DNA of 64,000 nucleotides from Streptococcus mitis (GTDB lineage Bacteria; Bacillota; Bacilli; Lactobacillales; Streptococcaceae). The notes beneath the pieces are model-generated. The model was given only the letters and a program-made list of their open reading frames with translations. It was not told the DNA's origin and ran no database searches. Each line of letters begins with the position of its first letter. The first letter of the stretch is position 1. Positions 52,498-57,980 of this stretch are shown here, piece after piece. Both the position numbers and the translations under genes were made by a program. The stretch lies in assembly GCF_023109105.1 (NCBI RefSeq), contig NZ_JALDTZ010000008.1, positions 1 to 64,000 of the forward strand, in the 5' to 3' direction.

Positions 52498-53381
52498 GGG
52501 AAATCTATTTGTTTTTCTGCTAAGATTCTCTGAGCTAATACCTGATCATCTAGCAATTCTGCTAGAGAAATTGCCTTTTCATAGAAACTTTCTGCCTCTA
52601 AAATATTCTTGTCTACAAATAAAGCATATTTTGCCTTTAGCAAAAATAGATGAGGTCGGTAAAAAACATGTCTTGTTTTAGCAATAATTTTCTCAAATGT
52701 TTGAATATATATCAGACTATCTTCTGTCTGAATTTGGATAAATAGGCTCAGAAGAACTTTTTCCATCTGAGCTAGGCTAGCCTTATCTTCATATTCTGAA
52801 CATAGTAATACTTTTTGAGCTAACTCTTCAAAATGTTCTTTATCTTCTAATCCCATAGCACAACAAAAGAAATACAATTCAATAATCAATAAATCATTTA
52901 CAGAAAAATATTTCTTTTTTAATAACTGCTGGAAATATTCTTCCACTAAACCTAAACCATAGGTCGCATCTGAACTACCATAAATATCAAAACGAGCTTG
53001 TGTCACATCCACAATTAACTGTTCTTCCTCAGGCAAATTCTCATAATAGTTCTCATATATTTCCTCAAGTATAGCTTCTTTTCGTTCGATTCTTCCCTTA
53101 TCAGCGTAGGTTTGAGAATGAATAAGCTCATCTTTGAGTTTTAGGAATGCTTTTGGAATCTCTATAGCCTTAACATCTACAATATTCTGTAATGATACTC
53201 CAAGTTTATCCGCAATCAATAATAATTTAGGAAGTGTTGCTAAAGCTTGCCCATTTTCAATACGTGCTAACTGACGAATCGTCAACTCTGATTCATCTCC
53301 ACAAATATCTATCTGAGTTTTTCCACAAGATCGCCTAATAGTTTTGATTTTATAACCAATTTCACGTTTCAACTCATCCAT
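52488..53381 (-). CDS. XRE-family regulator with TPR-like C-terminus (RRNPP type)
   Basis: 297 residues. N-terminal helix-turn-helix (about 5-60: GYKIKTIRRSCGKTQIDICG, ELTIRQLARIENG). The remainder is all helical with TPR-like repeats (VLLCSEYEDKASLAQMEKVL, ILEAESFYEKAISLAELLDD). This is the layout of PlcR/TprA/MutR-like peptide-responsive regulators. It sits directly upstream of the 17-residue peptide gene and the circular bacteriocin operon, which makes both plausible targets. Confidence 0.85.
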   Translation of the reverse strand: MDELKREIGYKIKTIRRSCGKTQIDICGDESELTIRQLARIENGQALATLPKLLLIADKLGVSLQNIVDVKAIEIPKAFLKLKDELIHSQTYADKGRIERKEAILEEIYENYYENLPEEEQLIVDVTQARFDIYGSSDATYGLGLVEEYFQQLLKKKYFSVNDLLIIELYFFCCAMGLEDKEHFEELAQKVLLCSEYEDKASLAQMEKVLLSLFIQIQTEDSLIYIQTFEKIIAKTRHVFYRPHLFLLKAKYALFVDKNILEAESFYEKAISLAELLDDQVLAQRILAEKQIDFPTT

Positions 53382-53402
53382 AGTAATACTCCTTAAGTTG
53401 AT

Positions 53403-53597
53403 TACAAAGATTTCTTTTTCTTCCTAATTCTTTTGTCAATTATATATAAAACGATAATCGAAAACAGCAGTGGAACAATATAACTCTTCTCACTCATTTT
53501 CAGTTGAAATCCCATAGTTGCTAATATCTTACAGATGAAAATATTCATAAAAAATAGAAAAATAAATACTAAAAAATATCTTAAAATCTTCTTTATT
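53403..53597 (-). pseudogene. Small membrane protein with lost start codon
   Basis: An open frame reads KKILRYFLVFIFLFFMNIFI onward and ends IDKRIRKKKKSL. At the expected start the sequence is AAATAAAG. One change back to AAATGAAG would recreate an ATGA stop/start overlap with the preceding frame. The first remaining ATG (53549) has no ribosome binding site and would give 48 residues without the first helix. It resembles small immunity-like proteins of bacteriocin loci. Confidence 0.55.
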
Positions 53598-53690
53598 TCT
53601 TTTCTTCAACTTTCCTAATTTCTACACCTATTTTATCAAAAAATACATATAAAACTCCAAATAAACTCCAAACGATATAAATAAATACCC
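53594..53690 (-). pseudogene. 5'-truncated small membrane protein
   Basis: A frame reads SAVGVFIYIVWSLFGVLYVF and ends DKIGVEIRKVEEKK. No ATG or ribosome binding site precedes it. It runs out at the half ComE-box of direct repeat copy B, so its 5' end was probably removed at that junction. Confidence 0.5.
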
Positions 53691-53746
53691 CAACTGCACT
53701 TTTTGGCAAAAAATAGGCAGAACAAACGTCCTACCTACTAAAAATA
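53690..53746 (-). repeat. Direct repeat copy B (terminator plus half ComE-box)
   Basis: Shares CCCAACTGCACTTTT and ATAGGCAGAACAAACGTCCT with copy A at 48829-48895. On the minus strand the hairpin TAGGTAG/CTGCCTA followed by TTTTTT is an intrinsic terminator. Confidence 0.8.
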
Positions 53747-53869
53747 TGGTATGAAAGGAAATTGATATTTTACTGTCCCCCTAGGCAAGCTGGGAACAAA
53801 TAAATCATTGATAGTAACCTTTATGACATCCTATTTATTACTACAATTTCTAATGTTCCTGCTATTTCT

Positions 53870-53976
53870 AATACTCAATGAAAATCAAAGAGCAAACTAG
53901 GAAACTAACCGCAGGCTGTACTTGAGTACGGCAAGGCGACGTTGACGTGGTTTGAATTTGATTTTCGAAGAGTATA
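53870..53976. repeat. BOX element (boxA-boxC type)
   Basis: ATACTCAATGAAAATCAAAG at one end and TTTTCGAAGAGTATA at the other, with TACGGCAAGGCGACG inside (the conserved BOX A core). No boxB unit is visible. Typical pneumococcal-group intergenic repeat. Confidence 0.9.
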
Positions 53977-54041
53977 AGCCACCTCTGGTATGATCTATTC
54001 CTAGTCAGAACAGATAACACCGTTGTATCAAATTGTTAAAT

Positions 54042-54185
54042 TTAACGTCTGCTTCCTAGATGACGACCGTACATATAAGTAACGACTCCTAAAACACCCC
54101 AAGCGATAGCTGTAGAAGTAGTAACAACGATGCCTCCCTCAGTAAGAGCCAAATCTTCTTCTGCCATGATGTCAAATTTTTTCAT
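54042..54185 (-). CDS. Double-glycine-leader peptide (47 aa)
   Basis: Leader MKKFDIMAEEDLALTEGG, then a 29-residue mature part IVVTTSTAIAWGVLGVVTYM ending YGRHLGSRR. RBS GAGGAGGAAAAGACAA. The hydrophobic, Gly-containing core with a basic tail fits an unmodified class II bacteriocin. The last GG peptide of its transcription unit. Confidence 0.75.
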   Translation of the reverse strand: MKKFDIMAEEDLALTEGGIVVTTSTAIAWGVLGVVTYMYGRHLGSRR

Positions 54186-54209
54186 TTGTCTTTTCCTCCT
54201 CTAAATTTA

Positions 54210-54362
54210 TTATCCAAATGTGCGGGCTAACCAGTATCCTGCAGCACCAGCTCCGCCAGCAGCTAATAAAGATCCTCCAACAAGAACTAACAAGCCTACA
54301 CCTCCTTGTACTTGTTCTAGTTCAGTTTGCTCTACGATTTCAAATTGATTCAAATTTTGCAT
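54210..54362 (-). CDS. Double-glycine-leader peptide (50 aa)
   Basis: Leader MQNLNQFEIVEQTELEQVQGG, mature VGLLVLVGGSLLAAGGAGAA ending GYWLARTFG. RBS AAAAAGGAGTATATC. Rich in Gly and Ala with GxxxG-like motifs, as in two-peptide class IIb bacteriocins; the neighbouring 47-residue peptide could be its partner. Confidence 0.8.
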   Translation of the reverse strand: MQNLNQFEIVEQTELEQVQGGVGLLVLVGGSLLAAGGAGAAGYWLARTFG

Positions 54363-54375
54363 GATATACTCCTTT

Positions 54376-54474
54376 TTAAATAATACTAGCTAATCCAATA
54401 GCTACTCCTACTAATAAACCCACGATTCCTGAGGCTGATATAATAATAGCCGCAAATTCTTCTGAAAAATTCAT
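54376..54474 (-). CDS. 32-residue hydrophobic peptide
   Basis: MNFSEEFAAIIISASGIVGL then LVGVAIGLASII. There is no GG leader. The site AATGGTGATATAA is weak. It lies between two bacteriocin-like genes. It may be a leaderless peptide, an immunity-like peptide or a degraded GG peptide. Confidence 0.5.
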   Translation of the reverse strand: MNFSEEFAAIIISASGIVGLLVGVAIGLASII

Positions 54475-54486
54475 TTATATCACCAT

Positions 54487-54660
54487 TTATCTCTTGTTTC
54501 GACTGAGCCCAATTGCAACACCTGCACTTAGACCTGCAAATGCTGAACCAGCAATAATACTGGCTGCTACTGCTACAGGAATAATTCCCCCATCTACATT
54601 CATCAACTCTTCTTCTGTAAGAGCTACAAAGTTCTGTTCTACTTTGTCAAAATTTGTCAT
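54487..54660 (-). CDS. Double-glycine-leader bacteriocin-like peptide (57 aa)
   Basis: Leader MTNFDKVEQNFVALTEEELM-NVDGG (25 residues), mature IIPVAVAASIIAGSAFAGLS ending AGVAIGLSRNKR. The leader is shared nearly base for base with genes at 56214 and 57766. RBS GGAGAAAAAAG. Confidence 0.85.
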   Translation of the reverse strand: MTNFDKVEQNFVALTEEELMNVDGGIIPVAVAASIIAGSAFAGLSAGVAIGLSRNKR

Positions 54661-54699
54661 CTTTTTTCTCCTTTATTTCTATTTTTTAGTTTACGACTT

Positions 54700-54747
54700 C
54701 TAGCTCTTAAACCATTTTAAAAACCAGAATGGATAAATTACTGAAAT
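54700..54747 (-). CDS. Tiny W-rich peptide (degenerate start)
   Basis: Encodes ISVIYPFWFLKWFKS after GGAAGGAAAAAAG, with ATT where an ATG would be expected. It aligns with MIISAIYPTWLLKWLRG at 57863, so it is a relative with a lost or noncanonical start. Confidence 0.4.
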   Translation of the reverse strand: MSVIYPFWFLKWFKS

Positions 54748-54769
54748 CTTTTTTCCTTCCTGTTCTTCT

Positions 54770-54826
54770 CACTTATCTATTTGAGAAGTGATTTAAAATG
54801 AACAGTTAAATTTCATTTATTTTAAA
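54770..54826 (-). promoter_or_regulatory. Repeated bacteriocin promoter block, copy 2
   Basis: Begins CACTTATCTATTTGA on the plus strand. The cin-box-like core here is TCAAATA (diverged), preceded on the minus strand by a TGTTCATTTTAAAT segment. Confidence 0.45.
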
Positions 54827-54867
54827 TACCATTTGATAAACCATGGCAATAAGATTGGTAAATACAT
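54817..54867 (-). CDS. Tiny W-rich peptide (16 aa)
   Basis: MYLPILLPWFIKWYLK with the strong site AAGGAAGGAGACTACGCG. First ORF after a repeated promoter. Shares Pro-x-W-x-x-K-W spacing with the peptides at 57863 and 54747. Cationic and amphipathic; no leader. Confidence 0.55.
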   Translation of the reverse strand: MYLPILLPWFIKWYLK

Positions 54868-54892
54868 CGCGTAGTCTCCTTCCTTGTCGTCT

Positions 54893-54950
54893 CACTTATT
54901 TATTCGAAAAATAATTCGAAAATGTACAACTAATTAAATTTTATTTGAAA
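54893..54950 (-). promoter_or_regulatory. Repeated bacteriocin promoter block, copy 1
   Basis: Minus strand TGTACATTTTCGAATTATTT then TTCGAATAAATAAG. TTCGAATA differs from the SigX cin-box TACGAATA at one base. Nearly identical to 56701-56760. Confidence 0.65.
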
Positions 54951-54958
54951 AATAATTT

Positions 54959-55118
54959 ATACTCAATGAAAATCAAAGAGCAAACTAGGAAGCTAGCCGC
55001 AGGTTGCTTAAAACAGTGTTTTGAGGTTGTGGATAGAACTGACGAAGTCAGCTCAAAGCACTGCTTTGAGGTTGCAGATGGAAGCTGACGTGGTTTGAAG
55101 AGATTTTCGAAGAGTATA
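54959..55118. repeat. BOX element with boxB-type insert
   Basis: Ends ATACTCAATGAAAATCAAAG and TTTTCGAAGAGTATA. The centre has TTGAGGTTGTGGATAGAACT and GACGAAGTCAGCTCAAAG, the boxB signature. It lies between two bacteriocin units. Confidence 0.92.
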
Positions 55119-55137
55119 ACAAGTCATTCTTAACCTC

Positions 55138-55317
55138 TCACTCTACTTTCTTTTTATTGAACTTATAACCTAGATAAAATAGCCCAAATAAAACGGGGTA
55201 AATTTCTGGATAAAATAGGGTATTGATTGGATTTTTCAAAATCAAATACGTTGCGATGTAGATAATGAGTGATACGGTAAAATATCCCTCAGCGAATCCT
55301 AATAAGAATTGTTTCAT
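55138..55317 (-). CDS. Small membrane protein, immunity-like (59 aa)
   Basis: MKQFLLGFAEGYFTVSLIIY start, two membrane helices, basic tail KFNKKKVE. RBS AAAAAGGAGTCTACT. Position after a GG peptide and another small membrane gene, and size, fit immunity proteins of class II bacteriocins. No family was recognised. Confidence 0.65.
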   Translation of the reverse strand: MKQFLLGFAEGYFTVSLIIYIATYLILKNPINTLFYPEIYPVLFGLFYLGYKFNKKKVE

Positions 55318-55396
55318 AGTAGACTCCTTTTTACCTGACAAGAATGGCAGAAAACTCTACCATTCACATACACAAAATCCTTTTGATTCATTTTCA

Positions 55397-55612
55397 TCAT
55401 TTATAGTTTTGATTATCTTTTGACAAATCTTTACGAAAAATACCAAAATATCCTGAGAGAAGCAAACCAACTAAAGTCCATTGCCAATTAAAGGATACTA
55501 ACGAACCTGTACGAATCACATGAATCGCGAGATTAAGAGTTATTCCCAACAAAGGACATATAGTGGCTAGTTTAAGTAACAATGTATTGAGATTCAGGTT
55601 GCGGTTGTTCAT
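55397..55612 (-). CDS. Small membrane protein, immunity-like (71 aa)
   Basis: Starts MNNRNLNLNTLLLKLATICP, two membrane helices, ends DLSKDNQNYK. Its ATG is 3 bp after the stop of the GG peptide at 55792, so translation is coupled. That pairing suggests cognate immunity. Confidence 0.7.
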   Translation of the reverse strand: MNNRNLNLNTLLLKLATICPLLGITLNLAIHVIRTGSLVSFNWQWTLVGLLLSGYFGIFRKDLSKDNQNYK

Positions 55613-55615
55613 TAT

Positions 55616-55792
55616 CTAACGCCCACGACGAGCCAAATCTGAACCAAATTTGTAACCAGCATTAAAAATTTGTACAGCAGCATTCAGTACTCCTGCAATC
55701 CCAACTGCTTCCGCAAGACCAAAACCACCTTTCGTTCCCACTAATTCATCGTCAGATAATTGATAAAATTGTTCTAAGTTCATGTTCTTCAT
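55616..55792 (-). CDS. Double-glycine-leader peptide (58 aa)
   Basis: Leader MKNMNLEQFYQLSDDELVGT-KGG, mature FGLAEAVGIAGVLNAAVQIF ending NAGYKFGSDLARRGR (35 residues). RBS AAAGGAGTA. The start codon overlaps the stop of the preceding gene (TAATG). It is a class II bacteriocin candidate. Confidence 0.82.
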   Translation of the reverse strand: MKNMNLEQFYQLSDDELVGTKGGFGLAEAVGIAGVLNAAVQIFNAGYKFGSDLARRGR

Positions 55793-55992
55793 TACTCCTT
55801 TATATTATATTTTATTGCTATGTAAATGATTAAAATGAGTATTGGATAGGTAAATACTTCTGAAATATCCATAAAATTTACACTATACTGTCCAGATAAT
55901 ATTTTATAGTCAATTAAAATTTGAACGATAGTAAAAATAATACGTAGCGATAACAATACCACTAATAATATCACTTCTTTTTTTAAAGACAT
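55792..55992 (-). CDS. Small membrane protein, immunity-like (66 aa)
   Basis: MSLKKEVILLVVLLSLRIIF start and IYIAIKYNIKE end, two helices. RBS AGAGAGGTATCTCT. It follows the GG peptide at 56214 and overlaps the next start. Confidence 0.65.
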   Translation of the reverse strand: MSLKKEVILLVVLLSLRIIFTIVQILIDYKILSGQYSVNFMDISEVFTYPILILIIYIAIKYNIKE

Positions 55993-56019
55993 AGAGATAC
56001 CTCTCTGACTACCATCAAA

Positions 56020-56214
56020 TTATGGTCTATTCGCATAATACCCTAAAGCTGCTCCTCCAGCAAAAAGTGCTGTTGCTCCACCTGCTACTGCTGCACCTAT
56101 CTTCCAAATAGACACTCCAGCGAGTACAAGAGGCAATGCTCCCCCATCTACATCCAGCAACTCTTCTTCTGTAAGAGCTACAAAGTTCTGTTCCATTTTG
56201 TCAAAATTTGTCAT
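56020..56214 (-). CDS. Double-glycine-leader bacteriocin-like peptide (64 aa)
   Basis: Leader MTNFDKMEQNFVALTEEELL-DVDGG, mature ALPLVLAGVSIWKIGAAVAG ending AALGYYANRP (39 residues). The start at 56214 has GGAGAAAAAG. An upstream in-frame extension is the tail of a decayed gene. Shared leader cassette. Confidence 0.85.
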   Translation of the reverse strand: MTNFDKMEQNFVALTEEELLDVDGGALPLVLAGVSIWKIGAAVAGGATALFAGGAALGYYANRP

Positions 56215-56325
56215 CTTTTTCTCCTCTTGTTCTATTTTTTCTATCAATAAATAATCCTATAAGTGTTAACGATATAGGTCATATAACATAACTAACTATA
56301 CTCCTCGGAAAAGAAAATCCAAGAT
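56209..56325 (-). pseudogene. Decayed immunity-like gene
   Basis: A frame reads LGFSFPRSIVSYVI, then TGA, then PISLTLIGLFIDRKNR. It parallels the intact protein at 57134-57346 (LGFSLTGSVTSYLV, LFINK). The 5' part is absent. Confidence 0.5.
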
Positions 56326-56387
56326 TATTATAGTAGCAACATTCCTATATTTCCTTAAAAAGATAAAATAATCTACTTTTCTAAATC

Positions 56388-56534
56388 TTATCTTCTAAAA
56401 AATGGGGTCCCAATAAATACACTACGTAACAATAGACCTGTAATTAGACCCCCTTGATAACTTTCCTTACTACCACCAACCAGCAAGGCTAAGTCGCTTT
56501 CCTTTAATACTTCAATAGTATACTTGTCATTCAT
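56388..56534 (-). CDS. Double-glycine-leader peptide (48 aa)
   Basis: Leader MNDKYTIEVLKESDLALLVGG, mature SKESYQGGLITGLLLRSVFI ending GTPFFRR. RBS TAGGAGGATAAGCA. It starts 11 bp after the previous GG peptide, so the two may be a two-peptide (class IIb) pair. Confidence 0.78.
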   Translation of the reverse strand: MNDKYTIEVLKESDLALLVGGSKESYQGGLITGLLLRSVFIGTPFFRR

Positions 56535-56545
56535 TGCTTATCCTC

Positions 56546-56674
56546 CTAAAAACCGAAACCTCTACGAAACCCAATATACCAATCTGCAAGGGTCTTCGCC
56601 CAATTTTCTCCACCTTGAATATCGGTCAATTCTTCCGAAGTTAGCTCAACAAATCCATAATAATGTTCTTTCAT
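56546..56674 (-). CDS. Double-glycine-leader peptide (42 aa)
   Basis: Leader MKEHYYGFVELTSEELTDIQ-GG, mature ENWAKTLADWYIGFRRGFGF (20 residues). RBS AAAGAAAGGAATAAAATA. It is the first gene after promoter block 3. Short, aromatic and cationic; a bacteriocin subunit or a signal are both possible. Confidence 0.75.
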   Translation of the reverse strand: MKEHYYGFVELTSEELTDIQGGENWAKTLADWYIGFRRGFGF

Positions 56675-56700
56675 TATTTTATTCCTTTCTTTGTTCCTCT

Positions 56701-56760
56701 TACTTATTTATTCGAAAAACAATTCGAAAATGTACAACTAAATTAAACTTTATTTTAAAA
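56701..56760 (-). promoter_or_regulatory. Repeated bacteriocin promoter block, copy 3
   Basis: Minus strand GTTGTACATTTTCGAATTGT then TTTTTCGAATAAATAAG. Core TTCGAATA is one base from the cin-box. About 90% identical to copy 1 over some 50 bp. Confidence 0.65.
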
Positions 56761-56787
56761 TTTATGATTTCTCCAAAGTGTTTTATC

Positions 56788-56920
56788 TTATTTAAAGTAA
56801 CCCCATGTAGCTAGGCCTACAGCAGATAAACCTCCGACAATATACCCTTTGCGAGGCTCTTTGTCCTGTTTTTTTCTGTCATTGCTGTAAACTGATTATC
56901 ATTTTCTAAAATATTCTTAA
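56788..56920 (-). pseudogene. Frameshifted small peptide gene
   Basis: Reads KNILENDNQFTAMTEK, then, in another frame, KEPRKGYIVGGLSAVGLATW ending GYFK. The shift lies in a run of seven A (56869-56875 on the plus strand as T). An eighth A restores one frame. No ATG is present at the 5' end (ATT instead). Confidence 0.5.
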
Positions 56921-56921
56921 T

Positions 56922-57083
56922 CTAATGCACTTTTGCTTTAAATATTTCTTTTTTATTAATATAGTATGTAAATACCACTAACAAAATACAGCTTTCCAAC
57001 GATACCTTTTCTAAATTAAGTAGAGAATAAATTAATAATATGCTGTAAGCTGTTAAAGCAAAACTTAATAAAAATTTTTTCAT
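56922..57083 (-). CDS. Small membrane protein, immunity-like (53 aa)
   Basis: MKKFLLSFALTAYSILLIYS start and INKKEIFKAKVH end. Two helices. It has no strong ribosome binding site. Found downstream of a similar-sized membrane gene. Immunity role inferred only from position. Confidence 0.6.
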   Translation of the reverse strand: MKKFLLSFALTAYSILLIYSLLNLEKVSLESCILLVVFTYYINKKEIFKAKVH

Positions 57084-57133
57084 AGCAAGCTCATATTTTA
57101 CCGATAATAGTATCCTGTTTTCTAAAATAGCTC

Positions 57134-57346
57134 TTATTTTTCCTTCTGTCTGTCCTTCCTTGTTATTATCTTGTTAATAAAAAGCAACACAAGAGTAGAA
57201 AATAAAGGTGGCACGAGGTAGCTAGTCACACTGCCCGTCAAAGAAAACCCAAGCATAGCTAATATTCCAAGTAACATCAAATTCATGATAGCCATAGAGA
57301 CAAACAATAAAACAATTTTTATTACTCTAGTTATTTCATTTTTCAT
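57134..57346 (-). CDS. Small membrane protein, immunity-like (70 aa)
   Basis: MKNEITRVIKIVLLFVSMAI start, two long helices, basic tail ITRKDRQKEK. It follows the GG peptide at 57570. A decayed relative lies at 56209-56325. Confidence 0.68.
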   Translation of the reverse strand: MKNEITRVIKIVLLFVSMAIMNLMLLGILAMLGFSLTGSVTSYLVPPLFSTLVLLFINKIITRKDRQKEK

Positions 57347-57372
57347 TGCACCACCTCATCAGTATTAAAAAA

Positions 57373-57570
57373 TTATCGCAATCTTGAAAGTCCCCAATCG
57401 CCTATTGCTTTAACGCTTTTTCCTGCAACGTAAACAGAAACAGCTGTACCGCCAATGATTCCAACCGCCTTGGTTACACCCCATGCTAACGCAAAAGCAC
57501 CTACTACAGAGCCACCTGAAATTTTTTCCAATTCATCTGATTTCATATTTTCAAAGTTATAATTCATCAT
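57373..57570 (-). CDS. Double-glycine-leader peptide (65 aa)
   Basis: Leader MMNYNFENMKSDELEKISGG, mature SVVGAFALAWGVTKAVGIIG ending SVKAIGDWGLSRLR (45 residues). The site AAGGGGATAG precedes two ATG codons; either could be used. A class II bacteriocin candidate that may pair with the 59-residue peptide before it. Confidence 0.85.
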   Translation of the reverse strand: MMNYNFENMKSDELEKISGGSVVGAFALAWGVTKAVGIIGGTAVSVYVAGKSVKAIGDWGLSRLR

Positions 57571-57586
57571 CTATCCCCTTCATCTA

Positions 57587-57766
57587 TTAATTAGTAGCTA
57601 GAGCAGCAAAACCTACTGCTACACCTGCTGATAGAGCATGGCCTACTAATACTTTTGTCCCCCAAATAGTAAACAATACAGGACCAAAGAATCCCCCATC
57701 TACATTCATCAACTCTTCTTCTGTAAGAGCTACAAAGTTCTGTTCCATTTTGTCAAAATTTGTCAT
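57587..57766 (-). CDS. Double-glycine-leader bacteriocin-like peptide (59 aa)
   Basis: Leader MTNFDKMEQNFVALTEEELM-NVDGG, mature FFGPVLFTIWGTKVLVGHAL ending SAGVAVGFAALATN (34 residues). Third member of the shared-leader family. Confidence 0.86.
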   Translation of the reverse strand: MTNFDKMEQNFVALTEEELMNVDGGFFGPVLFTIWGTKVLVGHALSAGVAVGFAALATN

Positions 57767-57809
57767 CTTTTTTCTACTCAATTTTTATATTTTGTTATAT
57801 CTTTAATGT

Positions 57810-57863
57810 TTAGCCTCTAAGCCACTTCAGTAGCCAAGTTGGATAAATAGCTGAAATAATCAT
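57810..57863 (-). CDS. Tiny W-rich peptide (17 aa)
   Basis: MIISAIYPTWLLKWLRG with RBS AAGAAGGAGATAAGAA. First ORF after promoter block 4. Same organisation as the peptides at 54867 and 54747: a repeated promoter, then a tiny cationic W-rich ORF. In copies 2 and 4 the next gene is an MTNFDK-type GG peptide. Confidence 0.6.
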   Translation of the reverse strand: MIISAIYPTWLLKWLRG

Positions 57864-57887
57864 TTCTTATCTCCTTCTTTTTCTTCT

Positions 57888-57930
57888 CACTTATCTATTC
57901 GAAAAAGAAGTCAAAAAAATAAGAATATCA
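57888..57930 (-). promoter_or_regulatory. Repeated bacteriocin promoter block, copy 4
   Basis: Minus strand CTTTTTCGAATAGATAAGTG. Core TTCGAATA as in copies 1 and 3. It lies just after the terminator of the two-component system. Confidence 0.6.
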
Positions 57931-57953
57931 GAAAATTTTCCGACATTCTTATT
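57916..57953 (-). terminator. Terminator of the pheromone/two-component operon
   Basis: Minus strand AATAAGAATGTC and GATATTCTTATT arms with TTTTTT. Confidence 0.85.
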
Positions 57954-57980
57954 GATAAATTGATTCAAGTCTAACAGATA

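Noticed and set aside
53870..53976. RUP-type mobile repeat
   Set aside because: The interior TACGGCAAGGCGACG and the termini match BOX, not RUP, and no TA target-site pattern is evident.
56788..56920. IVGG-LSAVGLATWGYFK as a double-glycine-leader bacteriocin
   Set aside because: The residues before GG (EPRKGYIV) lack the acidic/Leu leader pattern. The gene is frameshifted; GG is likely incidental.
54893..57930. ComE/BlpR-type 21-bp-spaced direct repeats at the bacteriocin promoters
   Set aside because: Apart from the CGAAT doublet (12-bp period in copies 1 and 3) no pair with 21-bp spacing was found. The cin-box reading fits better.
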